A stretch of DNA of 64,000 nucleotides from Flexifilum sp963727545 (lineage in GTDB: Bacteria; Chloroflexota; Anaerolineae; Aggregatilineales; Phototrophicaceae), in the NCBI GenBank assembly GCA_963727545.1, contig CAVSGS010000017.1, positions 1-64,000 on the forward strand, read 5' to 3'. Positions 7,650 to 16,305 of this stretch are shown here, in pieces. The notes under the pieces were generated by a model, which saw only the letters and a program-made list of their open reading frames with translations, was not told where the DNA came from and made no database searches. The position numbers were made by a program, and so were the translations under genes. Positions within the stretch are counted from its first letter, which is position 1; every line of letters begins with the position of its first letter.

Positions 7650-9127
7650 GCGGAGCAACCGTGTTAGCGCTGGATCAGAGCACGTCGGCGACCAAAGCGA
7701 TCCTGTTTGACGACACCGGGCAGGTGCTGGATCAAGCCGTTCTGCCGCACCAGCAGCATTATCCGCAGCCGGGTTGGGTCGAACACGACGCCGAGGAGAT
7801 TTATCAAAATGCGCTGGAGGTACTGCGAACCGTGCTGGCACGCTCATCTGGATCAGCCGCGCCGACCTGCCTGAGCATCACCAACCAGCGTGAGACCATC
7901 GTCGTCTTTGACCGTGCGACTGGCAAACCCCTCCGCCCGGCGATTGTCTGGCAGTGTCGGCGCGGCGAAGCCATCTGCCAGCGCTTGATCGCCGCCGGCA
8001 ATGAAGCACTGGTGCACGAGCGCACCGGCTTGAAAATTGACACCTATTTCCCGGCATCGAAAATCACGTGGCTGCTGGAAAACGAGCCAGCCATTCAGAC
8101 GGCAGTTGCAATCGGGCAGGCGCTGATCGGCACGATTGACGCCTATTTGATCTACCGCCTAACCGCCGGAGCAGTCTTTGCCACCGACGCGACCAACGCC
8201 AGCCGCACGCTGCTCTACGACATTCATACGCTTGGTTGGGACAACGATCTATGTGATCTGTTCGGCGTGCCGCGCGAAGCCCTACCCGAAGTCCGCGACT
8301 GCACCGCCCGCTACGGCGAAACCACGCTCGAAGGCACCCTCGGCCCGCCGCTGCCGATCTGCGGCGTCATGGGTGACTCGCAGGCGGCGCTGTTTGCGGA
8401 GCGCTGCTTCGAACCGGGCAGCGCCAAAGTCACCTTTGGCACGGGATCGTCGATTCTGGCCAATATCGGTCAGCAGCCGACCCGCGCGGAGGCAGGGATC
8501 GTGACCGCGCTGGCGTGGCAGATCGATGGTCAGGCGACCTACGCCTTCGAGGGTATCATCAATTACACCGGGGCGACGATAGTCTGGCTGCGCGATCAGC
8601 TTCACTTGATCGAGACGCCGCAGGAGACCGAAGCGCTGGCGCGCAGCGTGCCCGATAATGGTGGTGTCTATCTGGTTCCGGCTTTCGTCGGTCTCAGCGC
8701 GCCTTACTGGCAGCCGAACGCCCGCGCCGCGATTGTCGGCTTGTCACCGTCGGCGACGCGCGAACATATCGTCCGCGCCGCGCTGGAGTCGATTGCCTAT
8801 CAGGTGCGTGACGTGATCGACTTGATGAGCCATGCTTCCGGGCTGACGCTTCAGCAAATTCACGCCGATGGCGGCATGGTCAGCAACGGCTTTCTGATGC
8901 AGTTCGTCGCCGACGCCTGCCGCTTGACGGTCGAGGCAGCGGAAACGCCGGAGCTTTCGGCATTAGGGGCGGCGCAGGCGGGCAGGTTGAGCATGGGCTT
9001 GTGCGCAACGATTGAAGACCTAAACACACTTACCCTGCCGGTCATTCGCTATGCACCACAAGCCGATAAAGCAGTGGTCGAAAGTTGGTATCAAGGTTGG
9101 CTGGCGGCAGTTCAGCGCGTTCTGTAG
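7646..9127 (+). CDS. FGGY carbohydrate kinase, glycerol-kinase-like with altered substrate pocket
   Basis: 493 residues, ATGA overlap with the transketolase. The fold and length match glycerol kinase: LALDQSTSATKAILF at the N-terminus, SITNQRET, AIVWQCRRG and a FGTGSS phosphate loop. Numbering is offset by one from E. coli GlpK. Arg82, Glu83, Trp102, Tyr134 and the catalytic Asp244 are retained. The position of glycerol-contacting Gln246 is Ser245 here, and Phe270 is replaced by Ser269. That suggests a larger substrate than glycerol. With the isomerase and split transketolase on the same operon, a ketopentose-type substrate is likely (apulose, erythrulose and similar are candidates). The catalytic call is firm, the substrate is inference. 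Confidence 0.85.
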   Translation: MSGATVLALDQSTSATKAILFDDTGQVLDQAVLPHQQHYPQPGWVEHDAEEIYQNALEVLRTVLARSSGSAAPTCLSITNQRETIVVFDRATGKPLRPAIVWQCRRGEAICQRLIAAGNEALVHERTGLKIDTYFPASKITWLLENEPAIQTAVAIGQALIGTIDAYLIYRLTAGAVFATDATNASRTLLYDIHTLGWDNDLCDLFGVPREALPEVRDCTARYGETTLEGTLGPPLPICGVMGDSQAALFAERCFEPGSAKVTFGTGSSILANIGQQPTRAEAGIVTALAWQIDGQATYAFEGIINYTGATIVWLRDQLHLIETPQETEALARSVPDNGGVYLVPAFVGLSAPYWQPNARAAIVGLSPSATREHIVRAALESIAYQVRDVIDLMSHASGLTLQQIHADGGMVSNGFLMQFVADACRLTVEAAETPELSALGAAQAGRLSMGLCATIEDLNTLTLPVIRYAPQADKAVVESWYQGWLAAVQRVL

Positions 9128-9150
9128 CGCTCAAAAAGAGGATTATGAAC

Positions 9151-10572
9151 ATGGACTATTCAAAAACGACCCTCGGCGTCATTGTTGGCAATCGTGATTT
9201 CTTCCCCGACCACCTGATTTCGGAAGGGCGGCAGGATATTCTCGAAGTGCTGGCGGAGATGGGCATCGAGGCGGTGATTCTCGATGAAGATGCGACCAAA
9301 CTGGGCGCGGTCGAGACGTGGGACAATGCCAAACTGTGCGCCGATCTGTTCAAGCGCAACGCTGACCGGATCAACGGAATTCTGGTGGTGCTGCCCAACT
9401 TCGGCGACGAAAAGGGCATCGCCGACACGATTCACCTTTCCGGCTTAAGAGTCCCGGTGCTGATCCAAGCCTACCCCGACGAGCTGGATAAGCTGTTTGT
9501 CGAGCGCCGCCGTGACTCGTTCTGCGGTAAAATCTCGGTCTGCAACAACCTCTATCAGTACGGCATTCCCTTCACGCTGACCAAACTCCACACCGTGTCG
9601 CCCAAAGATGAGTCGTTCAAGCAGGATTTGCGCGAGTTTGTCGGCGTGTGTCGTGTTGCCAACTACCTCCGAAGCGCCCGACTCGGCGCAATTGGTGCCC
9701 GCCCGAATGCCTTTAACACCACGCGCTACAGTGAAAAGCTGCTGCAAGCCTTCGGCGTCAGCGTCAGCACCATCGATCTGTCAGAAATTTTCGGACGCGC
9801 GAACAAAATCACCGACGAGGACAAGCGCGTGCGCGAAACTTTAGAGCGCATTCACGCTTATATTCGCACCGATCAAGTACCGTCCGCCGCTGTGGTCAAA
9901 CAGGCGAAGCTCGCCGTCGTCATCGACGCATGGATGGCGGAATACGACATCGTTGCGTCGGCAATTCAGTGCTGGACTTCGCTGCAAGCCAACTATGGCG
10001 TGAATGTTTGCACGCTGATGAGCATGATGAGCGAATCGCTGATGCCGAGCGCGTGTGAAGTGGACGTGTCCGGCGTATTGTCGATGTATGCGCTTCAGCT
10101 TGCCAACTTGACGCCGAGTGCGCTGGTGGACTGGAACAATAACTACGGCGATGATCCGAACAAGTGTATTTTGTTTCATTGCGGCAACTGGGCAAAGAGT
10201 TTCCTCGGTAACGAGGCACGCATGTATAATGCTCCCATTTTGGGGACGACCGTCGGTGTAGAGAATACCTATGGTACGGTCGAGGGCAAAACTCCGGCGG
10301 GACCGTTCAGCTTCGCTCGTATCACCACCGATGACCGCAATGGGCAGATCAAAGCCTACGTTGGTGATGGCAGCTTCCTCGACGACCCCGCCGATACGTT
10401 CGGCAGTCGCGCGGTTGTGGAAGTGCCCGGATTGCAGAAGTTAATGAAGTACGTTTGCAAGAATGGCTTTGAGCATCACGCCGCCATGACCAACTCGTAC
10501 ACCGCCTCGATCCTGAATGAGGCGTTCATCACCTATTTTGGCTGGGAGACTTATTATCATGACATGGCATAA
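9151..10572 (+). CDS. L-fucose/L-arabinose isomerase-like protein (COG2407)
   Basis: About 473 residues. ATG 9151 sits 9 bases after AGAGG and is preferred to the ATG two codons earlier; further upstream codons lie in the kinase gene. The N-terminus TTLGVIVGNRDFFPDHL and the segments GILVVLPNFGDEKG, SVCNNLYQYGIPF, RVANYLRSARLGAIGARPNAFNT and CEVDVSGVLSMYAL are typical of COG2407 sugar isomerases. These use an acidic metal site; the Glu of CEVDVSG is a likely ligand. It closes the operon, so an aldose-to-ketose step feeding the kinase and transketolase is the simplest reading. Actual substrate is unknown. Confidence 0.82.
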   Translation: MDYSKTTLGVIVGNRDFFPDHLISEGRQDILEVLAEMGIEAVILDEDATKLGAVETWDNAKLCADLFKRNADRINGILVVLPNFGDEKGIADTIHLSGLRVPVLIQAYPDELDKLFVERRRDSFCGKISVCNNLYQYGIPFTLTKLHTVSPKDESFKQDLREFVGVCRVANYLRSARLGAIGARPNAFNTTRYSEKLLQAFGVSVSTIDLSEIFGRANKITDEDKRVRETLERIHAYIRTDQVPSAAVVKQAKLAVVIDAWMAEYDIVASAIQCWTSLQANYGVNVCTLMSMMSESLMPSACEVDVSGVLSMYALQLANLTPSALVDWNNNYGDDPNKCILFHCGNWAKSFLGNEARMYNAPILGTTVGVENTYGTVEGKTPAGPFSFARITTDDRNGQIKAYVGDGSFLDDPADTFGSRAVVEVPGLQKLMKYVCKNGFEHHAAMTNSYTASILNEAFITYFGWETYYHDMA

Positions 10573-10625
10573 CAGCCCCCGTTAGGTTTGAAGCACGGAG
10601 GATTTTGTACTACACCGCTGATAAA

Positions 10626-10979
10626 TCATCCTCCGCGCACCATTTGCCCCACGCGTGTCCAGTGCAGGCCGACAATCAAGGCGATTTCTCGGTAGCTCAT
10701 AGCCTGTGCGTGGAGATCGAGGATAGTAGAGCGAAGTTGATCCTTATCAAGATGCAATTGAGATGAGATGGTCGAAGGAGTTTTCGGGATAGCCAAATCG
10801 AGCTTATGCCTAGTGTACGGCACTCTGCCCCTCAGGTCCACCAGATGAGAGTTTAGTCGAACAAAAACCAGCGGGGGCAACCTTGCTGGTTTTTGTTTTG
10901 CCTTGCGCTCAACTCCGCTGTCCCGCGCTTTTTCTGTTACCAATTTCAGATATGAAAATGGCACTGACCTGCCCCCCAT
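10626..10979 (-). CDS. Possible small HTH protein or transposase remnant
   Basis: An open frame of 117 residues with no clear ribosome site. Only the C-terminal third looks protein-like: LDLHAQAMSYREIALIVGLHWTRVG resembles a resolvase or transposase-type helix-turn-helix. The N-terminal part is basic and of low complexity. Coding status is doubtful; I read it as a fragment of a mobile-element gene or a short HTH ORF that ends immediately after the motif. The rest of the 10573-11125 gap holds nothing I recognise. Confidence 0.25.
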   Translation of the reverse strand: MGGRSVPFSYLKLVTEKARDSGVERKAKQKPARLPPLVFVRLNSHLVDLRGRVPYTRHKLDLAIPKTPSTISSQLHLDKDQLRSTILDLHAQAMSYREIALIVGLHWTRVGQMVRGG

Positions 10980-11125
10980 GACTAATCCACAGGAAGTGAG
11001 CGTCTAACCTGTTCTGCAAAGGCAGCCGGAGCACGCGCTCCCCAGCCAGCGTTAGCCCGAAGACGAGCAGCGTGTTGGTGAGCAGAAAGCAGTTGATTCT
11101 TCCGCATCCCTGAGCTGGTGAGTTC

Positions 11126-12280
11126 TCATGTCGGCGTCTCATCGAAATCAAGCGGAAGCGTGATTGGTTTGCCACCCTCGGAAGCAGACTGACGGATCGC
11201 CAGAATGATCTGCTGATCGAGGCGTGCCTGCTGCGCGCCGTAGCTCGGCTCGGTGTCCTCGCGAATGGCACGCACGAGGCTCATCACACAACCCGCGACG
11301 CCGATTTCGTCGTCGTGCCACTGCGGTTCGTGCGGATGAGCCGAAAGCTGGAAGGGGTTATCCCAGCGCACCAGCGGGAGATCGGCGACCCCCGTATGGG
11401 CGATCATCGCCTCAAGCCTGCCGCCGTCGACCCGCTCCCAGCGACGTTCAAGGGTGATAAAACTCGGCGCTTCGCCGTCCGGTGAGAGCAGACTAAGCCA
11501 TTCCTGAACTTCCAGCCCGTGCCCGACGGTGATCCCCATGCCCCTTTCGGCGAGAAACCGACTGCTGCGCCACCAGCGCAGCGGCGAATCGTAGCCAACG
11601 TCCGTCCAGTGGAAAATGCCGAGCCGACCATCTTCGAACTCGATCATCCCGTGTTCCTGCGTTTCAGTGCGGGGTCCCCGCGTGTCGGTCAGCCGCGCCC
11701 ACTGCGGCGCTAAATCGTAGCGATGTACCGATCCGGTCACGCGAACCGGGACGGCATCGAAGCCCAGATAGCTGCGCATCACGCTGACGCCGTGATAGCC
11801 GTGCCCTGCAAAATCGTTGAACGATGAGTAGACGCGCCCGAACAACCCCGACGCGATCAGCGCGAGCTTGATCTGTTCGAGTGGGCGGCGGTGGAACTGC
11901 TCGGCGACTTCGACTTTCAGGTGACGTTCGGCAGCGACGCGAATGATCGCGTCGGCTTGACGGAGGTCGTGGGCAATGGGTGTTTCCAGCAGCACATTTA
12001 GCCCGGCTTCGACCGCCATCAAGCCGACCTCGCCATTCGCGTGATAGCTCACGGTGACGATGCCGAAGTCGGGCAACGTTTCGCGGACGAGGCGCTCCAG
12101 ATCGGTGTAGGCAGGGACGCCGAGTACCGCGCCAAGCCGTGATGCCGATTCCTCGCGCCGTCCCCAAACCGCCACCAGTTCCACATCGTCCGCCAAGCCG
12201 CGCAGGACGGGCGCGTAGAGCTTCAACGCGCGCCCGCCCGTGCCGACGATCGCCACACGCAGCCGTGTTTTGGGGTTCAT
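11126..12280 (-). CDS. Gfo/Idh/MocA family oxidoreductase
   Basis: 384 residues from ATG 12280, which begins MNPKTRLRVAIVGTGGRA; seven extra codons upstream are possible but less likely. The Rossmann motif GTGGRA is followed by DFGIVTVSYHANGEV and by ETPIAHDL, which replaces the usual EKP motif, so the catalytic lysine appears to be missing at that position. EVAEQFHRRP is the usual next strand. The C-terminal alpha/beta domain holds an FHWTDVGYD segment. Such proteins oxidise or reduce sugars with NAD(P). It lies downstream of a decayed beta-galactosidase on the same strand, so it is probably the survivor of a beta-galactoside operon under the LacI protein at 12874. The altered EKP motif makes classical dehydrogenase activity uncertain. 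Confidence 0.8.
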   Translation of the reverse strand: MNPKTRLRVAIVGTGGRALKLYAPVLRGLADDVELVAVWGRREESASRLGAVLGVPAYTDLERLVRETLPDFGIVTVSYHANGEVGLMAVEAGLNVLLETPIAHDLRQADAIIRVAAERHLKVEVAEQFHRRPLEQIKLALIASGLFGRVYSSFNDFAGHGYHGVSVMRSYLGFDAVPVRVTGSVHRYDLAPQWARLTDTRGPRTETQEHGMIEFEDGRLGIFHWTDVGYDSPLRWWRSSRFLAERGMGITVGHGLEVQEWLSLLSPDGEAPSFITLERRWERVDGGRLEAMIAHTGVADLPLVRWDNPFQLSAHPHEPQWHDDEIGVAGCVMSLVRAIREDTEPSYGAQQARLDQQIILAIRQSASEGGKPITLPLDFDETPT

Positions 12281-12323
12281 GTATCGTCTCTTTCTCCGCA
12301 CTTCGGGCAGCGACGCGCAGCCC

Positions 12324-12690
12324 TCAACCTGCGGGTTGGAAAATCATCACCTGCTTCGGCTCAATCGTGATCGTGCCTTCGAGTGCCTGTCTAGTGACGA
12401 GGTCACGGGCTTTGCCGTCGAGCGTGATCTGCGGCGCCGGGTTGCTGTCGTTCAGGACACAGAGCAGGCGCTCGTCGCGACGCCAGCGAGCGGAACTTCT
12501 ACGCCGGGCGGAGTCAGCATCAGCCCGGTGACGCCGACTTGTCGAGCAGTATAACCTACAATTGCCTCGACGAACGCTGGATCGCCGACCGTGCCGACGT
12601 AAATTACGCTGCCTGCACCGACGCGACTGCACGTTGCCGGTGGCTCGCCTGCCTAGAAATCCTCGTCGTACCGGGCGATCACCTTCGACA
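12324..12690 (-). pseudogene. GH42 beta-galactosidase, C-terminal remnant
   Basis: Reading leftward from about 12690, one frame gives VIARYDEDF, a stop (TAG where Tyr is expected), AGEPPATCSRVG, GSVIYVGTVGDPAFVEA and TGLMLTPPGVEVPLA. The neighbouring frame then gives DERLLCVLNDSNP, ITLDGKARDLVTRQ and TITIEPKQVMIFQPAG to a stop at 12324. These are the trimerisation and C-terminal beta domains of GH42 beta-galactosidases. The catalytic TIM barrel is absent: upstream of 12690 there is only the regulator's promoter region. So a large deletion, one nonsense change and one frameshift have occurred. It precedes the dehydrogenase at 11126-12280 on the same strand. Confidence 0.75.
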
Positions 12691-12775
12691 ATGAACCCGA
12701 TCATGGGATCAGGGCGCTTCATCCCGATAGAATTAAATTCGAACGGCATTTGGGCAAATCAGCCAAAGTGATTGG

Positions 12776-12804
12776 TTGACAACCTGCCAAGTTCATCTTA
12801 TATT
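12776..12804 (+). promoter_or_regulatory. Sigma-70 promoter of the LacI-family gene
   Basis: TTGACA (12776-12781), a 17-base spacer and TATATT (12799-12804) form a near-consensus promoter. It is the same box pair and spacing as the promoter at 299-327. The predicted start lies directly before or within the first operator at 12814. Confidence 0.75.
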
Positions 12805-12810
12805 GGATTG

Positions 12811-12850
12811 TGCAAGCGCTTTACGTCAACCGCTTAACACCAAGCGCTTG
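12811..12850. promoter_or_regulatory. Pair of LacI-family operators (AAGCGCTT core)
   Basis: Two copies of the palindromic core AAGCGCTT, at 12814-12821 and 12842-12849, are set 28 bp apart; the second extends to CAAGCGCTTG (12841-12850). A central CG flanked by A/T-rich halves is characteristic of LacI/GalR operators. They lie between the promoter at 12776 and the LacI start at 12874, so autorepression is likely. They would formerly also have controlled the divergent GH42 gene. Confidence 0.7.
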
Positions 12851-12873
12851 CAGCTATTGGATGGGGTATTCTC

Positions 12874-13902
12874 ATGTCAAACCGAACGCCGAAGCAAGCT
12901 GATGTCGCGAAGCTCGCGGGAGTGTCTACCGGGACGGTTTCGCGGGTGATGAACGGAAAATCCGGTCAGGGGATTCCCATTAGCGAAGACACGCGCCAGC
13001 GCGTTCTCGACGCCGCCGCGCAGCTCGGCTACACCGCCAACCCGGTCGCGCAGATGCTCGCGCGGGGACAAAACAACCTGATCGGCGTCTTCACCTATGA
13101 GGCGACCTTCCCTTCCGAGCAGGCGGATGCCTTCTTCCCGTATCTCCTCGGCATTCAGGAGGAGGCGGGCAAGCAGGGCTATGACGTGCTGCTGTTCACC
13201 CACTCGCAGCCGGGCGGCGTCAAAGAAATTTACGAGAACGGCGCCAACTCGCTGCGTTTAGCCGATGGCAGCATCCTGCTCGGTATTCATCCTGATTACG
13301 AAGAATTGAAGCGCTTGCTCGACGAGCGCTATCCGTTCATCTTCATCGGGCGACGCAGCATCAGCGGCTATGACCTCGACTGGGTCGTGAACGATTACGC
13401 CAGCGGCAGCGCGACCGCCACCCGGCACCTGCTCGATCTCGGTCACCGGCAGATCGGGCTGATTCAGGGACACCCCGAATTAATCCACAGCCAAGACATG
13501 CTTCAGGGAAGTCAAACAGCGGTGGGTCAATTCACCGATGCCCGGTTGTTCGAAATGAAGTCGGACATGCTCAACCCGGAAACGCTCAACCAGATCATCG
13601 AGACCCATCAGATCACCGCGCTGGTCTCTACGGATCGGGCTGACTTCGAGCAGATCATGTTCTCGCTGTCCCAACTGCACCTCCGGGTGCCCGACGATAT
13701 TTCCGTAATTGCGCTTGATCCCCTCGACCCTGATGGCGGGATTCACGAAGCAACGCGCCTGTGGCTCGACCGGCACGCCGTCGGCGTGGAAGCTGTCCGG
13801 CTGCTGATCGACCGTCTAGCGAATCCGGGAAAACCGGCACAGCACATTTTAGTTCCCTGCACCTTCACGGTCGGAAAAACGACGGCTGCAGCGCGCGCCT
13901 AG
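12874..13902 (+). CDS. LacI-family transcriptional regulator
   Basis: 342 residues. The N-terminal HTH (QADVAKLAGVSTGTVSRVMNG) and hinge helix (RQRVLDAAAQLGYTANPVAQML) are textbook LacI, followed by a periplasmic-binding-like effector domain with IGVFTYE, PFIFIGRR, WVVNDYASG, DLGHRQIGLIQG and VSTDRADFEQ. It probably binds the two AAGCGCTT operators in its own leader and controls the downstream ABC transporter (13978-17160) and oxidoreductases. The effector is likely a mono- or oligosaccharide imported by that transporter, judged by position only. Confidence 0.92.
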   Translation: MSNRTPKQADVAKLAGVSTGTVSRVMNGKSGQGIPISEDTRQRVLDAAAQLGYTANPVAQMLARGQNNLIGVFTYEATFPSEQADAFFPYLLGIQEEAGKQGYDVLLFTHSQPGGVKEIYENGANSLRLADGSILLGIHPDYEELKRLLDERYPFIFIGRRSISGYDLDWVVNDYASGSATATRHLLDLGHRQIGLIQGHPELIHSQDMLQGSQTAVGQFTDARLFEMKSDMLNPETLNQIIETHQITALVSTDRADFEQIMFSLSQLHLRVPDDISVIALDPLDPDGGIHEATRLWLDRHAVGVEAVRLLIDRLANPGKPAQHILVPCTFTVGKTTAAARA

Positions 13903-13977
13903 CTAAAGGAGGAAACAACTCGACCAATACACGTATCTCCCAAAAATTCGATTAAGAACAATCTAGGAGCTAAGAAG

Positions 13978-15348
13978 ATGATCCACAAGAGTCGCTTTTT
14001 GATGGTATTGGTTGCTGGTATGGTGCTGCTCTCCGCCTCATTGGGGGTACAGGCTCAAGCTTGTGACGGCACCGTTATTCCGATTGACTTTACGAACGTC
14101 TGGGGCGGCGAACGCCAGCCCTTGATGGACGGGATTATCGCCACCTTCGAGGCGCAAAACCCCTGCATCCAGATCGTCAACGACGTCATGCCCTTCGACG
14201 GCTATGCCGAGCAGATCGCGACCCGGCTGCTCAGCAGCGACCCGCCGCAGGTGATCATGTCGGGGCGCGTGCAGACCTACCAGTACGCCAGCGAGGGACA
14301 GCTTCAGTCGCTCAGCCCGTATCTGGAAGCCGACGGCATCGACGTGCATGAGGTCTTCTACGACAGCGAAATCAACAACCAGATTCTCGACGGTCAGGTT
14401 TGGGCGCTGCCGATGCCGACCGCCGGGGGCAACACCAGCTTCTTCTTCTACAACAAGGATCTGGTCGCTCAAGCCGGGCTTGACCCCGAAGTCGGACCCC
14501 AAACGTGGGACGATATGATCACGTTGGCAAAGGGCGTCAACAAGCTGGATGCGCGCGGCATTGAAGTCATCGCCACCTACCCCTTCGGTCCTGACATCAA
14601 CAGCGCCTTCGCCTCGTGGCTGACCAGCAACGGCGGTCAATACCTCTCGGACGACGGACGGCAGGTACTGTTCAACAGCGACCGGGGCTTGGAAACGCTG
14701 CAATGGCTCATCGACTACACCAACGAGTACTTTGGTGGCTTCGAGAACATGATCGACTTCTTCCAAGACACCGACGACAACAGCGCCGACTTCCCCTTCT
14801 ATCAGGACACGATGGCGCTCTGGTTCGGCAACACGTCGCAGTTCAACATCATCAAGACGTGGGACCCGGAAATGTACAACGACACCGCCCGCTGGGGCGT
14901 GGGGCTGCGCCCCTACAACTCGGAAAATCCTGACGCCGTGAGCGCGGGCGTGAGCGGGTTGGCATACTCTTGGGGTTACGTCGTTCCCGCGGCGCTGTCG
15001 GATGACGTCAAAGCCGCCGCCGTCAAGTGGGTCGAATTCCTGACGATGGATCCCGAAGGCGGCTGCAAGTTCGTGCTCGAACAGCAGCGTCCTTCGCCGG
15101 TGCGCACCTGCAACGAGAACCCCGCCTACAGCGACCTGAATCCGTATTGGGATACGGTGCTGGAAGCCTTCAGCCACGAAGTCAGCGCGACCATTACGCC
15201 GGTACAATCGCAGATTACCGACATCGTGAACCAGAACATCCAAGCCGCGCTCTTAGGCACCAAGACCGCTGAGCAGGCATTGAGCGATGCCGCCGACGCT
15301 TCACAGCCGCTGCTCGACGAGTACTGGGCTAGCGTCGACGCAAAATGA
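13978..15348 (+). CDS. Sugar ABC transporter substrate-binding protein (family 1)
   Basis: 456 residues with a Sec signal (MIHKSRFLMV, hydrophobic core, cleavage near VQAQA). The mature part is a cluster-B/MalE-type binding protein: IPIDFTNVWGGERQPLMDGII, FEAQNP, VIMSGRVQTYQYASEG, a GQVWALPMPTAGGNTSFFFYNK segment and LAYSWGYVVPAAL. The ribosome site AGGAG (bases 13965-13970) precedes ATG 13978. Two internal cysteine pairs are plausible but no lipobox exists. Its permeases follow with a 4-base overlap. No ATPase gene is in the operon, so a shared MsmX-type ATPase elsewhere is likely. Confidence 0.9.
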   Translation: MIHKSRFLMVLVAGMVLLSASLGVQAQACDGTVIPIDFTNVWGGERQPLMDGIIATFEAQNPCIQIVNDVMPFDGYAEQIATRLLSSDPPQVIMSGRVQTYQYASEGQLQSLSPYLEADGIDVHEVFYDSEINNQILDGQVWALPMPTAGGNTSFFFYNKDLVAQAGLDPEVGPQTWDDMITLAKGVNKLDARGIEVIATYPFGPDINSAFASWLTSNGGQYLSDDGRQVLFNSDRGLETLQWLIDYTNEYFGGFENMIDFFQDTDDNSADFPFYQDTMALWFGNTSQFNIIKTWDPEMYNDTARWGVGLRPYNSENPDAVSAGVSGLAYSWGYVVPAALSDDVKAAAVKWVEFLTMDPEGGCKFVLEQQRPSPVRTCNENPAYSDLNPYWDTVLEAFSHEVSATITPVQSQITDIVNQNIQAALLGTKTAEQALSDAADASQPLLDEYWASVDAK

Positions 15349-16304
15349 GTATGAGTGCTGAGGTTCACGGAAGATTGAACCCAAAGGGGGCGCGCCCACC
15401 GGCGCGCTCCCTCGCCACCAAATGGTCGCGCAACTGGTGGGTTGCCTACATCTTTATCGCGCCTTGGCTGCTTTCGGTGATCGTCTTCGACCTCTACCCG
15501 TTTATCGCCAACGTCGTCCTCGGCTTCACCGACTTTAAAATGGGTGGGTCGTCACTAAACTGGATCGGGCTTGCCAATTACGCCCACATGTTCAACGACG
15601 ATCCGCTCTTTCTGAAGAGTCTCGGCAACACCATCGCCTTTTCCGTAGCGAGCGTGCCCTTAAGCCTGCTGCTGGCGTTCAGTATCGCGCTGCTGCTCAA
15701 CATGCGCATTCGCGCGATGGGTGCCTTCCGCGTCATTTACTACATTCCGTCGATCGTGCCGATTGTCGCCAGCGCCGTGCTGTTTAGCTGGCTGTTCAAT
15801 ACCCGCTACGGCGTGATCAACGAATTCCTCTTTGAAATCGGTTTGACGCCGCAGCGCTGGCTGACCAGCCCCAACACGATCCTGCCGACGCTGATCATCA
15901 TCAGCCTGTGGGGGTTCGGCGCGCAGATGGTGATCTTCCTCGCCGGGCTGCAAGCGGTGCCGGAAGAGTTGTACGAAGCCGTCGCGATTGACGGCGGCGG
16001 GCTGATGCAGCGCCTCCTGCACGTGACCATCCCCTTGATGACTCCGGTCATCTTCTTCAATCTGGTGATGGGCGTGATCGGCAGTTTTCAGTCGTTTGCG
16101 CTGGTCTACGTGCTCTTCGGTCCCGATGGCGGCACGCTGCAATCCGGTCTGCTCTACGTGGTGCACATCTACAACAACGTCTTCCGCTACTTCAACCTCG
16201 GCTATGCCTCGGCGCTGACGGTGGTGCTGTTCGTCATTGTGCTGGTGCTGACGCTTGTTCTGGTCAAAACGTCAAACCGTTGGGTTTTCTACGGATCCGA
16301 TTGA
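15345..16304 (+). CDS. Sugar ABC transporter permease (MalF/UgpA type)
   Basis: 319 residues, ATGA overlap with the binding-protein stop. About six membrane segments follow a basic N-terminus: YIFIAPWLLSVIVFDLYPFI opens the first. The EAA loop that docks the ATPase is visible at EELYEAVAIDGGGLMQRLLHVTIPLMTP. It forms a heterodimeric channel with the following gene, which begins 1 base after its stop. Confidence 0.92.
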   Translation: MSMSAEVHGRLNPKGARPPARSLATKWSRNWWVAYIFIAPWLLSVIVFDLYPFIANVVLGFTDFKMGGSSLNWIGLANYAHMFNDDPLFLKSLGNTIAFSVASVPLSLLLAFSIALLLNMRIRAMGAFRVIYYIPSIVPIVASAVLFSWLFNTRYGVINEFLFEIGLTPQRWLTSPNTILPTLIIISLWGFGAQMVIFLAGLQAVPEELYEAVAIDGGGLMQRLLHVTIPLMTPVIFFNLVMGVIGSFQSFALVYVLFGPDGGTLQSGLLYVVHIYNNVFRYFNLGYASALTVVLFVIVLVLTLVLVKTSNRWVFYGSD

Positions 16305-16305
16305 T

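Noticed and set aside
10573..11125. Insertion sequence near the HTH ORF
   Set aside because: Only one short HTH-like stretch is present; no inverted ends, target duplication or catalytic triad were found.
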